64,000 bases of DNA from Streptomyces cinerochromogenes (lineage in GTDB: Bacteria > Actinomycetota > Actinomycetes > Streptomycetales > Streptomycetaceae): NCBI RefSeq assembly GCF_014648635.1, contig NZ_BMRM01000004.1:186001-250000 (forward strand). The letters are read 5' to 3'. Of the stretch, positions 57,332 to 64,000 are shown in pieces. The position numbers and the translations under genes were made by a program. A model generated the notes under the pieces. The model did not search any database. It was not told the origin of the DNA and was given only the letters and a program-made list of their open reading frames with translations. The stretch's first letter is position 1. Each line of letters begins with the position of its first letter.

Positions 57332-57646
57332 TCAGCCGATCAGCCCGCCGAACAGGCCGCCGTGCGCCATGCCGATCAGGAAGCCGACTCCCGCGGCACC
57401 GAGACCCAGGATCAGGAAGAACCGCTCCCTCGTGGTCTCCGAGACCCACTGCCCGTACACGCCGGTGGCCAGTGCCACCAGGCCCGCCCAGGAGCTCAGC
57501 AGGTGGAGGCTGTGGAAGAAGGATGTGATGAAGGACAGCAGGCCCAGGGCGAATGTGATCGCCATCAGGGCGTCCTGCAGCGGATGGGGCTTGCCGTCCG
57601 TGGCGAAGAGGGAACCGGCGGTGTTGGGTCGCAATGCCTGTGCCAT
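57332..57646 (-). CDS. Small integral membrane protein
   Basis: 104 residues from ATG at 57646, with a strong AGGAGG site. A polar start ([24 protein letters not shown]) is followed by about three helices ([53 protein letters not shown]). No family recognised. Divergent from rpsF and upstream of femX by 118 bases. Confidence 0.8.
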   Translation of the reverse strand: MAQALRPNTAGSLFATDGKPHPLQDALMAITFALGLLSFITSFFHSLHLLSSWAGLVALATGVYGQWVSETTRERFFLILGLGAAGVGFLIGMAHGGLFGGLIG

Positions 57647-57725
57647 GGGCACCTCCTGCGGAAGCGGCGCATCGTAGCGCCGTACACACCCGATGTGTAC
57701 AGATTGTGGGCCTCGACGGCCGGAT

Positions 57726-57755
57726 TTCAACCGGAAGCGGGTGTGCGGGTAGTCT
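57726..57755 (+). promoter_or_regulatory. Possible rpsF promoter
   Basis: TTCAAC (57726-57731) and TAGTCT (57750-57755) spaced by 18 bases, with TGCGGG before the -10 resembling an extended -10. It would give a leader of about 160 bases to rpsF. Moderate match only. Confidence 0.4.
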
Positions 57756-57872
57756 GTACCGTCTGCACTGGTGTCTGCCCAGACCTGTCCAGGTCACACT
57801 GCCCGGCTCCCCTGAGGGGACCCCGATTGTCAGTGGCGGCCGATACCGTTGCGTACGCATCACAACCCTCCT

Positions 57873-57891
57873 GCCACGGAACGACCGTGGC
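57873..57891 (+). promoter_or_regulatory. Leader hairpin just upstream of rpsF
   Basis: GCCACGG and CCGTGGC form a 7-bp stem around AACGA, ending 12 bases before the AAAGGAGG ribosome site of rpsF. It could be part of an S6-S18 autoregulatory leader, known in other bacteria to bind the S6:S18 pair; the resemblance here is only positional. Confidence 0.35.
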
Positions 57892-57919
57892 CGCTGAGTC
57901 CAAAGGAGGTGGGTTCCAC

Positions 57920-58210
57920 ATGCGTCACTACGAGGTGATGGTCATCCTCGACCCCGATCTCGAGGAGCGCGCTGTCTCCCCGCTGATCGAGAACTTCCTG
58001 TCCGTCGTCCGTGACGGCGGCGGCAAGGTTGAGAAGGTCGACACCTGGGGCCGTCGTCGTCTCGCCTACGAGATCAAGAAGAAGCCCGAGGGCATCTACT
58101 CGGTCATCGACCTGCAGGCCGAGCCTGCGGTCGTCAAGGAGCTCGACCGCCAGATGAACCTGAACGAGTCGGTCCTCCGGACCAAGGTCCTCCGCCCCGA
58201 GACCCACTGA
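57920..58210 (+). CDS. rpsF: 30S ribosomal protein S6
   Basis: 96 residues from ATG at 57920; AAAGGAGG upstream. [66 protein letters not shown] is a full-length S6. It pairs with S18 on the 30S platform. First gene of rpsF-ssb-rpsR-rplI. Confidence 0.97.
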   Translation: MRHYEVMVILDPDLEERAVSPLIENFLSVVRDGGGKVEKVDTWGRRRLAYEIKKKPEGIYSVIDLQAEPAVVKELDRQMNLNESVLRTKVLRPETH

Positions 58211-58291
58211 GCGCCCGCGCTCAGCTGATCTCGGGATTCGAGTAGCAGCAACCAAGCAGCCAGAGCAGCAAACCCGCCGAGAGGTTCCCCC

Positions 58292-58870
58292 ATGGCAGGC
58301 GAGACCGTCATCACGGTCATCGGCAATCTTGTCGACGACCCCGAGCTGCGCTTCACCCCGTCCGGTGCGGCGGTCGCGAAGTTCCGCGTCGCGTCCACCC
58401 CCCGCACCTTCGACCGCCAGACGAACGAGTGGAAGGACGGCGAGAGCCTCTTCCTGACCTGCTCGGTCTGGCGCCAGGCGGCGGAGAACGTCGCCGAGTC
58501 GCTCCAGCGAGGCATGCGCGTCATCGTGCAGGGCCGGCTGAAGCAGCGGTCCTACGAGGACCGCGAGGGCGTCAAGCGCACGGTCTACGAGCTGGACGTC
58601 GAGGAAGTCGGCCCCAGCCTGCGCAACGCCACGGCCAAGGTCACCAAGACCGCCGGTGGCGCTCGCGGTGGCCAGGGTGGTTACGGCGGCGGTGGCGGCC
58701 AGGGTGGCGGCGGCTGGGGCGGAGGCTCCGGTGGCGGCCAGCAGGGCGGCGGCGCTCCGGCCGACGACCCGTGGGCGACCGGCGCTCCCGCCGGTGGCAA
58801 CCAGGGTGGCGGCGGCTGGGGCGGAGGCTCCGGCGGCGGTGGCGGCTACTCGGACGAACCCCCCTTCTAA
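58292..58870 (+). CDS. ssb: Single-stranded DNA-binding protein
   Basis: 192 residues. OB fold (1-110): [79 protein letters not shown] Gly-rich linker (about 120-185) of repeated [12 protein letters not shown] units ends in the acidic tip DEPPF that recruits partner proteins. Between rpsF and rpsR, this is the essential replication SSB. Partners such as DnaB and clamp loader are nearby in the replication network. Confidence 0.96.
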   Translation: MAGETVITVIGNLVDDPELRFTPSGAAVAKFRVASTPRTFDRQTNEWKDGESLFLTCSVWRQAAENVAESLQRGMRVIVQGRLKQRSYEDREGVKRTVYELDVEEVGPSLRNATAKVTKTAGGARGGQGGYGGGGGQGGGGWGGGSGGGQQGGGAPADDPWATGAPAGGNQGGGGWGGGSGGGGGYSDEPPF

Positions 58871-58950
58871 GCCTTCGGGCCAGGCCTTCGGGCCGGTCCG
58901 GGTCGAGGGCGGGTCGTACCCCAACTTCTTGATCACACAGGAGAAACACC

Positions 58951-59187
58951 ATGGCGAAGCCGCCTGTGCGCAAGCCTAAGAAGAAGGTCTGCGCTTTCTG
59001 CAAGGACAAGGTCACGTACGTGGACTACAAGGACACGAACATGCTGCGGAAGTTCATTTCCGACCGCGGCAAGATCCGTGCCCGCCGCGTGACCGGCAAC
59101 TGCACGCAGCACCAGCGTGACGTCGCCACGGCCGTCAAGAACAGCCGTGAGATGGCGCTGCTGCCCTACACGTCCACCGCGCGCTAA
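58951..59187 (+). CDS. rpsR: 30S ribosomal protein S18, zinc-binding form
   Basis: 78 residues. [67 protein letters not shown] is S18; VCAFC supplies a CxxC (Cys14, Cys17) and GNC a further Cys, the C+ form. Streptomycetes also have a Cys-less paralogue induced under zinc starvation. 80 bases after ssb. Confidence 0.96.
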   Translation: MAKPPVRKPKKKVCAFCKDKVTYVDYKDTNMLRKFISDRGKIRARRVTGNCTQHQRDVATAVKNSREMALLPYTSTAR

Positions 59188-59205
59188 GGGAAGGGTGACC
59201 GACTC

Positions 59206-59652
59206 ATGAAGATCATCCTCACCCACGAGGTCTCCGGCCTCGGTGCCGCCGGCGACGTCGTCGACGTCAAGGACGGCTACGCTCGCAACTACCTGATCCC
59301 GCGGAAGTTCGCTATCCGCTGGACCAAGGGTGGCGAGAAGGACGTCGAGCAGATCCGTCGTGCTCGCAAGATCCACGAGATCCAGACCATCGAGCAGGCC
59401 AACCAGGTGAAGGCCCAGCTCGAGGGCGTCAAGGTCCGCCTGGCCGTCCGCTCCGGCGACTCCGGCCGTCTCTTCGGTTCCGTCACCCCGGCCGACATCG
59501 CTTCCGCGATCAAGGCTTCCGGTGGCCCCGAGGTGGACAAGCGCCGCATCGAGCTGTCCGCTCCGATCAAGACCCTGGGCGCCCACGAGACGTCCGTGCG
59601 TCTGCACCCCGAGGTTGCCGCCAAGGTCAACATCGAGGTCGTCGCGGCCTGA
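59206..59652 (+). CDS. rplI: 50S ribosomal protein L9
   Basis: 148 residues. N-terminal domain [36 protein letters not shown], long linker helix ([28 protein letters not shown]) and C-terminal domain [20 protein letters not shown]...[36 protein letters not shown]. Binds 23S rRNA near the L1 stalk. Last gene of the operon, followed by a terminator. Confidence 0.97.
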   Translation: MKIILTHEVSGLGAAGDVVDVKDGYARNYLIPRKFAIRWTKGGEKDVEQIRRARKIHEIQTIEQANQVKAQLEGVKVRLAVRSGDSGRLFGSVTPADIASAIKASGGPEVDKRRIELSAPIKTLGAHETSVRLHPEVAAKVNIEVVAA

Positions 59653-59687
59653 TCGCCGCGTGATCGCTGCGCTCGCTTGAGCCAGTG

Positions 59688-59721
59688 AAAGGGGCCGCAC
59701 CCTTCAGGGTGCGGCCCCTTT
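59688..59721 (+). terminator. rpsF-ssb-rpsR-rplI operon terminator
   Basis: 15-bp stem AAAGGGGCCGCACCC / GGGTGCGGCCCCTTT around TTCA, followed by TTTCC, 35 bases past rplI. Confidence 0.85.
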
Positions 59722-59765
59722 TCCATGCGCGTTTCCTGTTGAAGCAGCCGCTCCCCTGAAGACGT

Positions 59766-59779
59766 GTTTCACGTGAAAC
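59766..59779. promoter_or_regulatory. parS: parS site 8, between rplI and the MATE gene
   Basis: Perfect GTTTCACGTGAAAC in the convergent spacer. GTGAAACGGTCAGCG is directly repeated at 59773 and 59793, so the right half-site is duplicated beside it. Confidence 0.97.
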
Positions 59780-59801
59780 GGTCAGCGAACTCGTGAAACG
59801 G

Positions 59802-61139
59802 TCAGCGGGTCGCGCCTGTCACGATCCAACGGCCCGAGCGGGCCCGCAGCCACAGGGTCAGCAGCCGGACCGTCATCATCAGCGTCATCGCCGCCCAGAG
59901 CGCGGTGAGTCCGCCGCCGAGCGTGGGGACGAGCAGGGCCACCGGAGCGAACACGGCCAGGGTGAGGACCATGGCCCAGGCCAGGTAGGGGCCGTCGCCG
60001 GCGCCCATCAGGACCCCGTCCAGGACGAAGACGATCCCGCAGACGGGTTGCGAGAGTGCCACGAGCAGCAGGGCCGGCAGTGCGGCGTCCTTCACCCCGG
60101 AGTCACTGGTGAACAGCGGCAGGAAGAGCGGCCGTGCGGCCACCACGATCAGGCCCAGTACGACGCCGGTCGCGATGCCCCACTGGATCATGCGACGGCA
60201 GGCGAGGCGTGCCCCCTCGGCATCGTCCGCGCCGAGGTAGCGGCCGATGATGGCCTGCCCCGCGATCGCTATCGCGTCGAGTGCGAAGGCGAGAAGGCTC
60301 CACAGGGAGAGGACGATCTGGTGCGCGGCGATGTCGGCGTCACCGAGATGCGCGGCTACCGCTGTGGCGATCATGAGGATCGCTCGTAGGGAGAGCGTCC
60401 GGACCAGGAGAGGGACGCCGGCCTGGGCCGAGGCCCGGATGCCGACGGCGTCGGGCCGGAGGGAGGCACCGTGCCGACGGGCCCCGCGTACGACGACGGT
60501 GAGATAGACGGCTGCCATGCCGCACTGCGCGATGACCGTGCCCCATGCGGAGCCGGCGATGCCGAGCCCGGCGCCGTAGACGAGTCCCGCGTTGAGGGCG
60601 GCGTTGGCGATGAAGCCGGCGACAGCGACGGTGAGCGGGGTCCTGGTGTTCTGCAGTCCGCGCAGTACTCCGGTTGCGGCCAGGACGATGAGCATGGCGG
60701 GGATGCCCAGCGCGGAGATCCGCAGATACGTCGTGGCGTAGGGGCTCGCGGTCGTGGAGGCGCCGAAGAGGTTCACGATGCCGGGGGCCAGGGGCAGGAC
60801 GACGGCGATCACGGCGAGGCCGAGCAGCAGTGCCAGCCAGATGCCGTCCATGCCCTGGCGGATGGCCGCCGGGAGATCACCGGCTCCGACTCTGCGGGCG
60901 ACGGCGGCCGTGGTGGCGTAGGCGAGGAAGACGAAGACGCTGACGGCGGTGGTGAGGAGCGCCGAGGCGACGCCGAGACCGGCGAGCTGAGCGGTGCCGA
61001 GATGGCCGACGATGGCACTGTCCGCCATGACGAAGAGAGGCTCGGCGACGAGCGCGCCGAAGGCCGGGACGGCCAGCGCGACGATTTCTCGGTCGTGCTG
61101 CCGCCGAGTGGCCTGGGGGATCTCCGGAGCCTGTGTCAT
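59802..61139 (-). CDS. MATE-family efflux transporter (DinF-like)
   Basis: 445 residues from ATG at 61139; ATG 61145 or TTG 61148 are possible and no ribosome site decides. Twelve helices in two MATE halves: EIVALAVPAFGALVAEPLFVMADSAIVGHLGTAQLAGLGVASAL and the second-half GVPLLVRTLSLRAILMIATAVAAHLGDADIAAHQIVLSLWSLLAFALDAIAIAGQAIIGRYLG. DinF-type members export drugs by proton or sodium antiport; substrate unknown. Convergent with rplI, divergent from dnaB. Confidence 0.92.
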   Translation of the reverse strand: MTQAPEIPQATRRQHDREIVALAVPAFGALVAEPLFVMADSAIVGHLGTAQLAGLGVASALLTTAVSVFVFLAYATTAAVARRVGAGDLPAAIRQGMDGIWLALLLGLAVIAVVLPLAPGIVNLFGASTTASPYATTYLRISALGIPAMLIVLAATGVLRGLQNTRTPLTVAVAGFIANAALNAGLVYGAGLGIAGSAWGTVIAQCGMAAVYLTVVVRGARRHGASLRPDAVGIRASAQAGVPLLVRTLSLRAILMIATAVAAHLGDADIAAHQIVLSLWSLLAFALDAIAIAGQAIIGRYLGADDAEGARLACRRMIQWGIATGVVLGLIVVAARPLFLPLFTSDSGVKDAALPALLLVALSQPVCGIVFVLDGVLMGAGDGPYLAWAMVLTLAVFAPVALLVPTLGGGLTALWAAMTLMMTVRLLTLWLRARSGRWIVTGATR

Positions 61140-61372
61140 GAGCATCAATCTAATCGTCCACAGGTAAGTGATGCAACTGGGAAGTGCTCCTTACTTCCCT
61201 TCTCGGCTCGTGTCCTTTCGGGCACCGTTCGAGGCGATCTTGGCCCGACTGGGGAAGTTTTTTCTCTGCACAGCCGGTGGATCATAAAAGTGCAGGTCAG
61301 GGGCTTGTCGGTGGGGAGATCGAGGGCTTGTTCACAGGGCTTTCCACCGGGTCGTGCACAGGTTTCGCCGAG

Positions 61373-61450
61373 TTCTCCACAGCATCGGGCCAGTCGTCCA
61401 CATGGCCTGTGGATAACCAGATTGGCTGACGGTGCCGACGGGCCTACGGT
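61373..61450 (+). promoter_or_regulatory. dnaB promoter with adjacent DnaA boxes
   Basis: TTCTCCACA (61373-61381), TCGTCCACA (61394-61402) and the perfect inverse box TGTGGATAA (61408-61416) lie within 44 bases. TTGGCT (61422-61427) and TACGGT (61445-61450), spaced 17 bases, form a promoter directly downstream, 170 bases before dnaB. The rest of 61140-61621 shows no gene. Confidence 0.65.
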
Positions 61451-61621
61451 TGTCCGGCGCCCGCTCCTTCTCCCGGCCCGGCAAGCATCCATCGTCCGGC
61501 CGGGGAATCGTCACAAATCCGACGTCGCAGGAACCGGAGTTGGGCCTCTTAGTTGTCAGTGTCGTGCCGTACAAAAGAGGACACGGCGAGGTCCGCCGTG
61601 CGGACGGGAGGAGGTGGCTCG

Positions 61622-63100
61622 GTGAGCATTTCCGAGCCCTTGGACGATCCGTGGGCCGACAGCGGACCCAGTGATCGTCTGCCGGCCTCCCGTCGGCGCG
61701 GTGACGGCGGCCGGGGTCGTGACGAGCAGCACGACCGGGGCCGGGACAACAGCGGCTGGGACGGCGGAGGTTCCGCCTTCGAGCGGGTGCCGCCCCAGGA
61801 CCTGGACGCCGAGCAGTCGGTCCTCGGCGGCATGCTGCTGTCGAAGGACGCCATCGCCGACGTCGTGGAGATCCTCAAGGGCCACGACTTCTACAAGCCC
61901 GCGCACGAGACGATCTACCAGGCCATCCTGGACGTCTATGCCAAGGGCGAGCCGGCCGACCCGATCACCATCGCCGCCGAACTCACCAAGCGCGGCGAGA
62001 TCAACAAGGTCGGCGGCGCCGCGTATCTGCACACCCTCGTCCAGACTGTGCCGACGGCGGCCAACGCCGAGTACTACGCGGAGATCGTCCACGAGCGGGC
62101 CGTCCTGCGCCGCCTGGTCGAAGCAGGCACGCGCATCACGCAGATGGGATACGCGGCCGACGGGGACGTGGACGAGATCGTCAACCGCGCCCAGGCCGAG
62201 ATCTACGCCGTCACCGAGCAGCGCACCAGCGAGGACTACCTCCCGCTCGGCGACATCATGGAAGGCGCCCTGGACGAGATCGAGGCGATCGGCTCGCGCA
62301 GCGGCGAGATGACGGGCGTGCCCACCGGGTTCACCGACTTCGACTCGCTGACGAACGGCCTCCACCCGGGCCAGATGGTCGTCATCGCGGCCCGTCCCGC
62401 CATGGGTAAGTCCACCCTCGCCCTGGACTTCGCGCGGGCGGCCTCCATCAAGCACAACCTGCCGAGCGTCATCTTCTCGCTCGAAATGGGCCGCAACGAG
62501 ATCGCGATGCGTCTGCTGTCCGCGGAGGCCCGGGTCGCCCTGCACCACATGCGGTCCGGCACGATGACCGACGAGGACTGGACGCGGCTCGCCCGCCGGA
62601 TGCCGGACGTGTCGGCCGCGCCGCTGTACATCGACGACTCCCCGAACCTGTCGATGATGGAGATCCGTGCCAAGTGCCGGCGCCTCAAGCAGCGCAACGA
62701 CCTCAAGCTGGTCGTCATCGACTACCTCCAGCTGATGCAGTCCGGTGGCTCCAAGCGTGCCGAGAGCCGTCAGCAGGAGGTCTCGGACATGTCCCGTAAC
62801 CTCAAGCTGCTCGCGAAGGAGCTGGAGATCCCGGTCATCGCGCTCTCCCAGCTCAACCGTGGCCCCGAGCAGCGCACCGACAAGAAGCCGATGGTCTCCG
62901 ACCTGCGTGAGTCCGGCTCCATCGAGCAGGACGCCGACATGGTCATCCTGCTGCACCGCGAGGACGCCTACGAGAAGGAGTCCCCCCGCGCGGGTGAGGC
63001 CGACCTGATCGTCGCCAAGCACCGAAACGGTCCGACGGCCACCATCACGGTGGCGTTCCAGGGTCACTACTCCCGCTTCGTGGACATGGCCCAGACCTGA
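61622..63100 (+). CDS. dnaB: Replicative DNA helicase DnaB
   Basis: 492 residues from GTG at 61622, with GGAGGAGG upstream. An N-terminal disordered stretch, then the N-domain (PPQDLDAEQSVLGGMLLSKDAIADVVEIL...) and RecA-like domain with Walker A ARPAMGKSTLA (Lys263), VIDYLQLMQ, and the C-terminal SGSIEQDADMVILLHRED. It unwinds DNA at the fork; DciA, encoded at 20848, is its probable loader. No intein interrupts it. Confidence 0.97.
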   Translation: MSISEPLDDPWADSGPSDRLPASRRRGDGGRGRDEQHDRGRDNSGWDGGGSAFERVPPQDLDAEQSVLGGMLLSKDAIADVVEILKGHDFYKPAHETIYQAILDVYAKGEPADPITIAAELTKRGEINKVGGAAYLHTLVQTVPTAANAEYYAEIVHERAVLRRLVEAGTRITQMGYAADGDVDEIVNRAQAEIYAVTEQRTSEDYLPLGDIMEGALDEIEAIGSRSGEMTGVPTGFTDFDSLTNGLHPGQMVVIAARPAMGKSTLALDFARAASIKHNLPSVIFSLEMGRNEIAMRLLSAEARVALHHMRSGTMTDEDWTRLARRMPDVSAAPLYIDDSPNLSMMEIRAKCRRLKQRNDLKLVVIDYLQLMQSGGSKRAESRQQEVSDMSRNLKLLAKELEIPVIALSQLNRGPEQRTDKKPMVSDLRESGSIEQDADMVILLHREDAYEKESPRAGEADLIVAKHRNGPTATITVAFQGHYSRFVDMAQT

Positions 63101-63173
63101 TCCCCCGGGCTCGTCCGCCTGTGCGGGGCAAATGGATTCGACGCCCGCCTCCGCACCGGGTGGACTGGGGGCC

Positions 63174-64000
63174 ATGACGACAACTCAGGAAGCGCTGCTG
63201 CCCGGCACCCGCCGTGCCCTGCTGCACCGCATCGCCGTCGCACAGGCCGAAGGACGGGCTCCGTCTTTGGTGGCCGCCGTCGTACGGGACGGGCAGGCGG
63301 TCTGGCACGGGGCGCGGACCTCGGTGGACGGACACGGACCGGACGAGACCGTGCAGTACCGGATCGGATCCATCACCAAGACCTTCACCGCCGTCCTGGT
63401 GATGCGGCTGCGTGACGAGGGTCTGCTCGATCTCGGTGATCCGCTGGAGAAGCATCTGCCGGGTACCGGCGTGGGGGAGGCGACGATCGCGGAACTCCTC
63501 GCCCACACCGCGGGGCTGGCGGCCGAAACGCCCGCGCCCTGGTGGGAGCGGACGCCCGGTTCCCTGCGGCCGGAGTTGAGCGATGTGCTCGGGGAGCAGC
63601 CCGTGGTGCATCCCGTCGGCCGACGGCACCACTACTCCAATCCCGGTTACACCCTGCTCGGCGCCCTGGTGGAGGAGGTACGCGGCGCTCCCTGGGAAGA
63701 GGTGCTGCGCGGCGAGATCCTCGAACCCCTGGGACTGCACCGGACGAGTGCACAGCCGGTTCCCCCGCACGCGGGCGGTTGGGCCGTTCACCCGTGGGCC
63801 GACGCGCTGCTGCCCGAGCCGCTGGAGGACCTGGGCCGGATGGCGTCGGCCGGCCAGCTCTGGTCGACTACCGGCGACCTGGCGCGGTTCGCCGTGTTTC
63901 TGGCCCGTGGGGACGACCGTGTCCTGAGCGCGGAGTCGGTACGGGAGATGCGCACCCCGGCGGCGCCTGCCGAGGCCGCGGACGTGCTGGACGGAGCCAC
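63174..64000 (+). CDS. Serine beta-lactamase-like hydrolase (3' end beyond window)
   Basis: 275 residues visible from ATG at 63174; the gene continues past 64000. Class C beta-lactamase/DD-peptidase fold with SITK (Ser66, Lys69) and YSN (154-156), the first two of the family's three catalytic motifs; the third is not within the window or is beyond it. LAHTAGL and the LEPLGLHRTS motif are typical. No signal peptide, so it may be a cytoplasmic esterase/peptidase rather than a true beta-lactamase. Confidence 0.85.
   Translation, partial: MTTTQEALLPGTRRALLHRIAVAQAEGRAPSLVAAVVRDGQAVWHGARTSVDGHGPDETVQYRIGSITKTFTAVLVMRLRDEGLLDLGDPLEKHLPGTGVGEATIAELLAHTAGLAAETPAPWWERTPGSLRPELSDVLGEQPVVHPVGRRHHYSNPGYTLLGALVEEVRGAPWEEVLRGEILEPLGLHRTSAQPVPPHAGGWAVHPWADALLPEPLEDLGRMASAGQLWSTTGDLARFAVFLARGDDRVLSAESVREMRTPAAPAEAADVLDGA

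Noticed and set aside
61622-63100. An intein in DnaB, frequent in actinobacteria
   Set aside because: The helicase domain is continuous through the Walker A and later motifs at normal length.

Overview
The window is a Streptomyces (or very close streptomycete) chromosome centre around oriC. Evidence: about 70% GC with strong third-position GC, many GTG starts, a long-domain-II DnaA, an oriC full of TTGTCCACA-type DnaA boxes between dnaN and dnaA, and eight perfect 14-bp parS sites (GTTTCACGTGAAAC). Gene order also matches the known actinobacterial block pcnA / DUF6049 / murJ / sigM / anti-sigma / trxB / trxA / parB / parA / rsmG / jag / yidC / yidD / rnpA / rpmH / dnaA / dnaN / gnd / recF / dciA / gyrB / gyrA / DUF3566 / tRNA-Ile. 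Product names rest on motif and synteny recognition; no search was run.

Layout. 1-14.3 kb is a lineage-specific block between tRNA-Ala and tRNA-Ile: an MFS exporter with a divergent XRE regulator, an HTH protein plus tail-anchored Ser/Thr kinase, a surface protein, DLW-39, a glycosyltransferase, an orphan ferredoxin, a 1393-aa NTPase/WD40 protein, a VOC protein, a small secreted protein, and a divergent STAS / winged-helix pair. 14.7-28.2 kb is the left arm of the origin, all on the minus strand: tRNA-Ile, DUF3566, gyrA, gyrB, dciA, recF, gnd, dnaN, oriC, dnaA. 28.3-34.3 kb is the right arm on the plus strand: rpmH, rnpA, yidD, yidC, jag, rsmG, parA, parB.

34.5-50.1 kb holds an acetyltransferase, the thioredoxin system with a good SigR-type promoter, the sigM/anti-sigma pair, an operon for lipid II export (DUF6049, MurJ, a separate membrane pseudokinase), pcnA, an MFS protein, inositol-phosphate synthase and a PadR regulator. 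50.5-57.6 kb is envelope related: class A PBP, GT87-like mannosyltransferase, alanine-racemase-like protein, FemX, small membrane protein. 57.9-64 kb holds rpsF-ssb-rpsR-rplI, a MATE transporter, dnaB and the start of a serine beta-lactamase-like hydrolase.

How it works together. Most of the initiation and segregation apparatus is here: DnaA, oriC, DciA (helicase loader), DnaB, DnaN, SSB, gyrase, RecF, ParA/ParB and parS. DnaA boxes also sit at the dnaA promoter and directly upstream of a probable dnaB promoter. All perfect parS sites lie on the parAB side of oriC, several inside or next to terminator hairpins. No IS, prophage or CRISPR array was seen.
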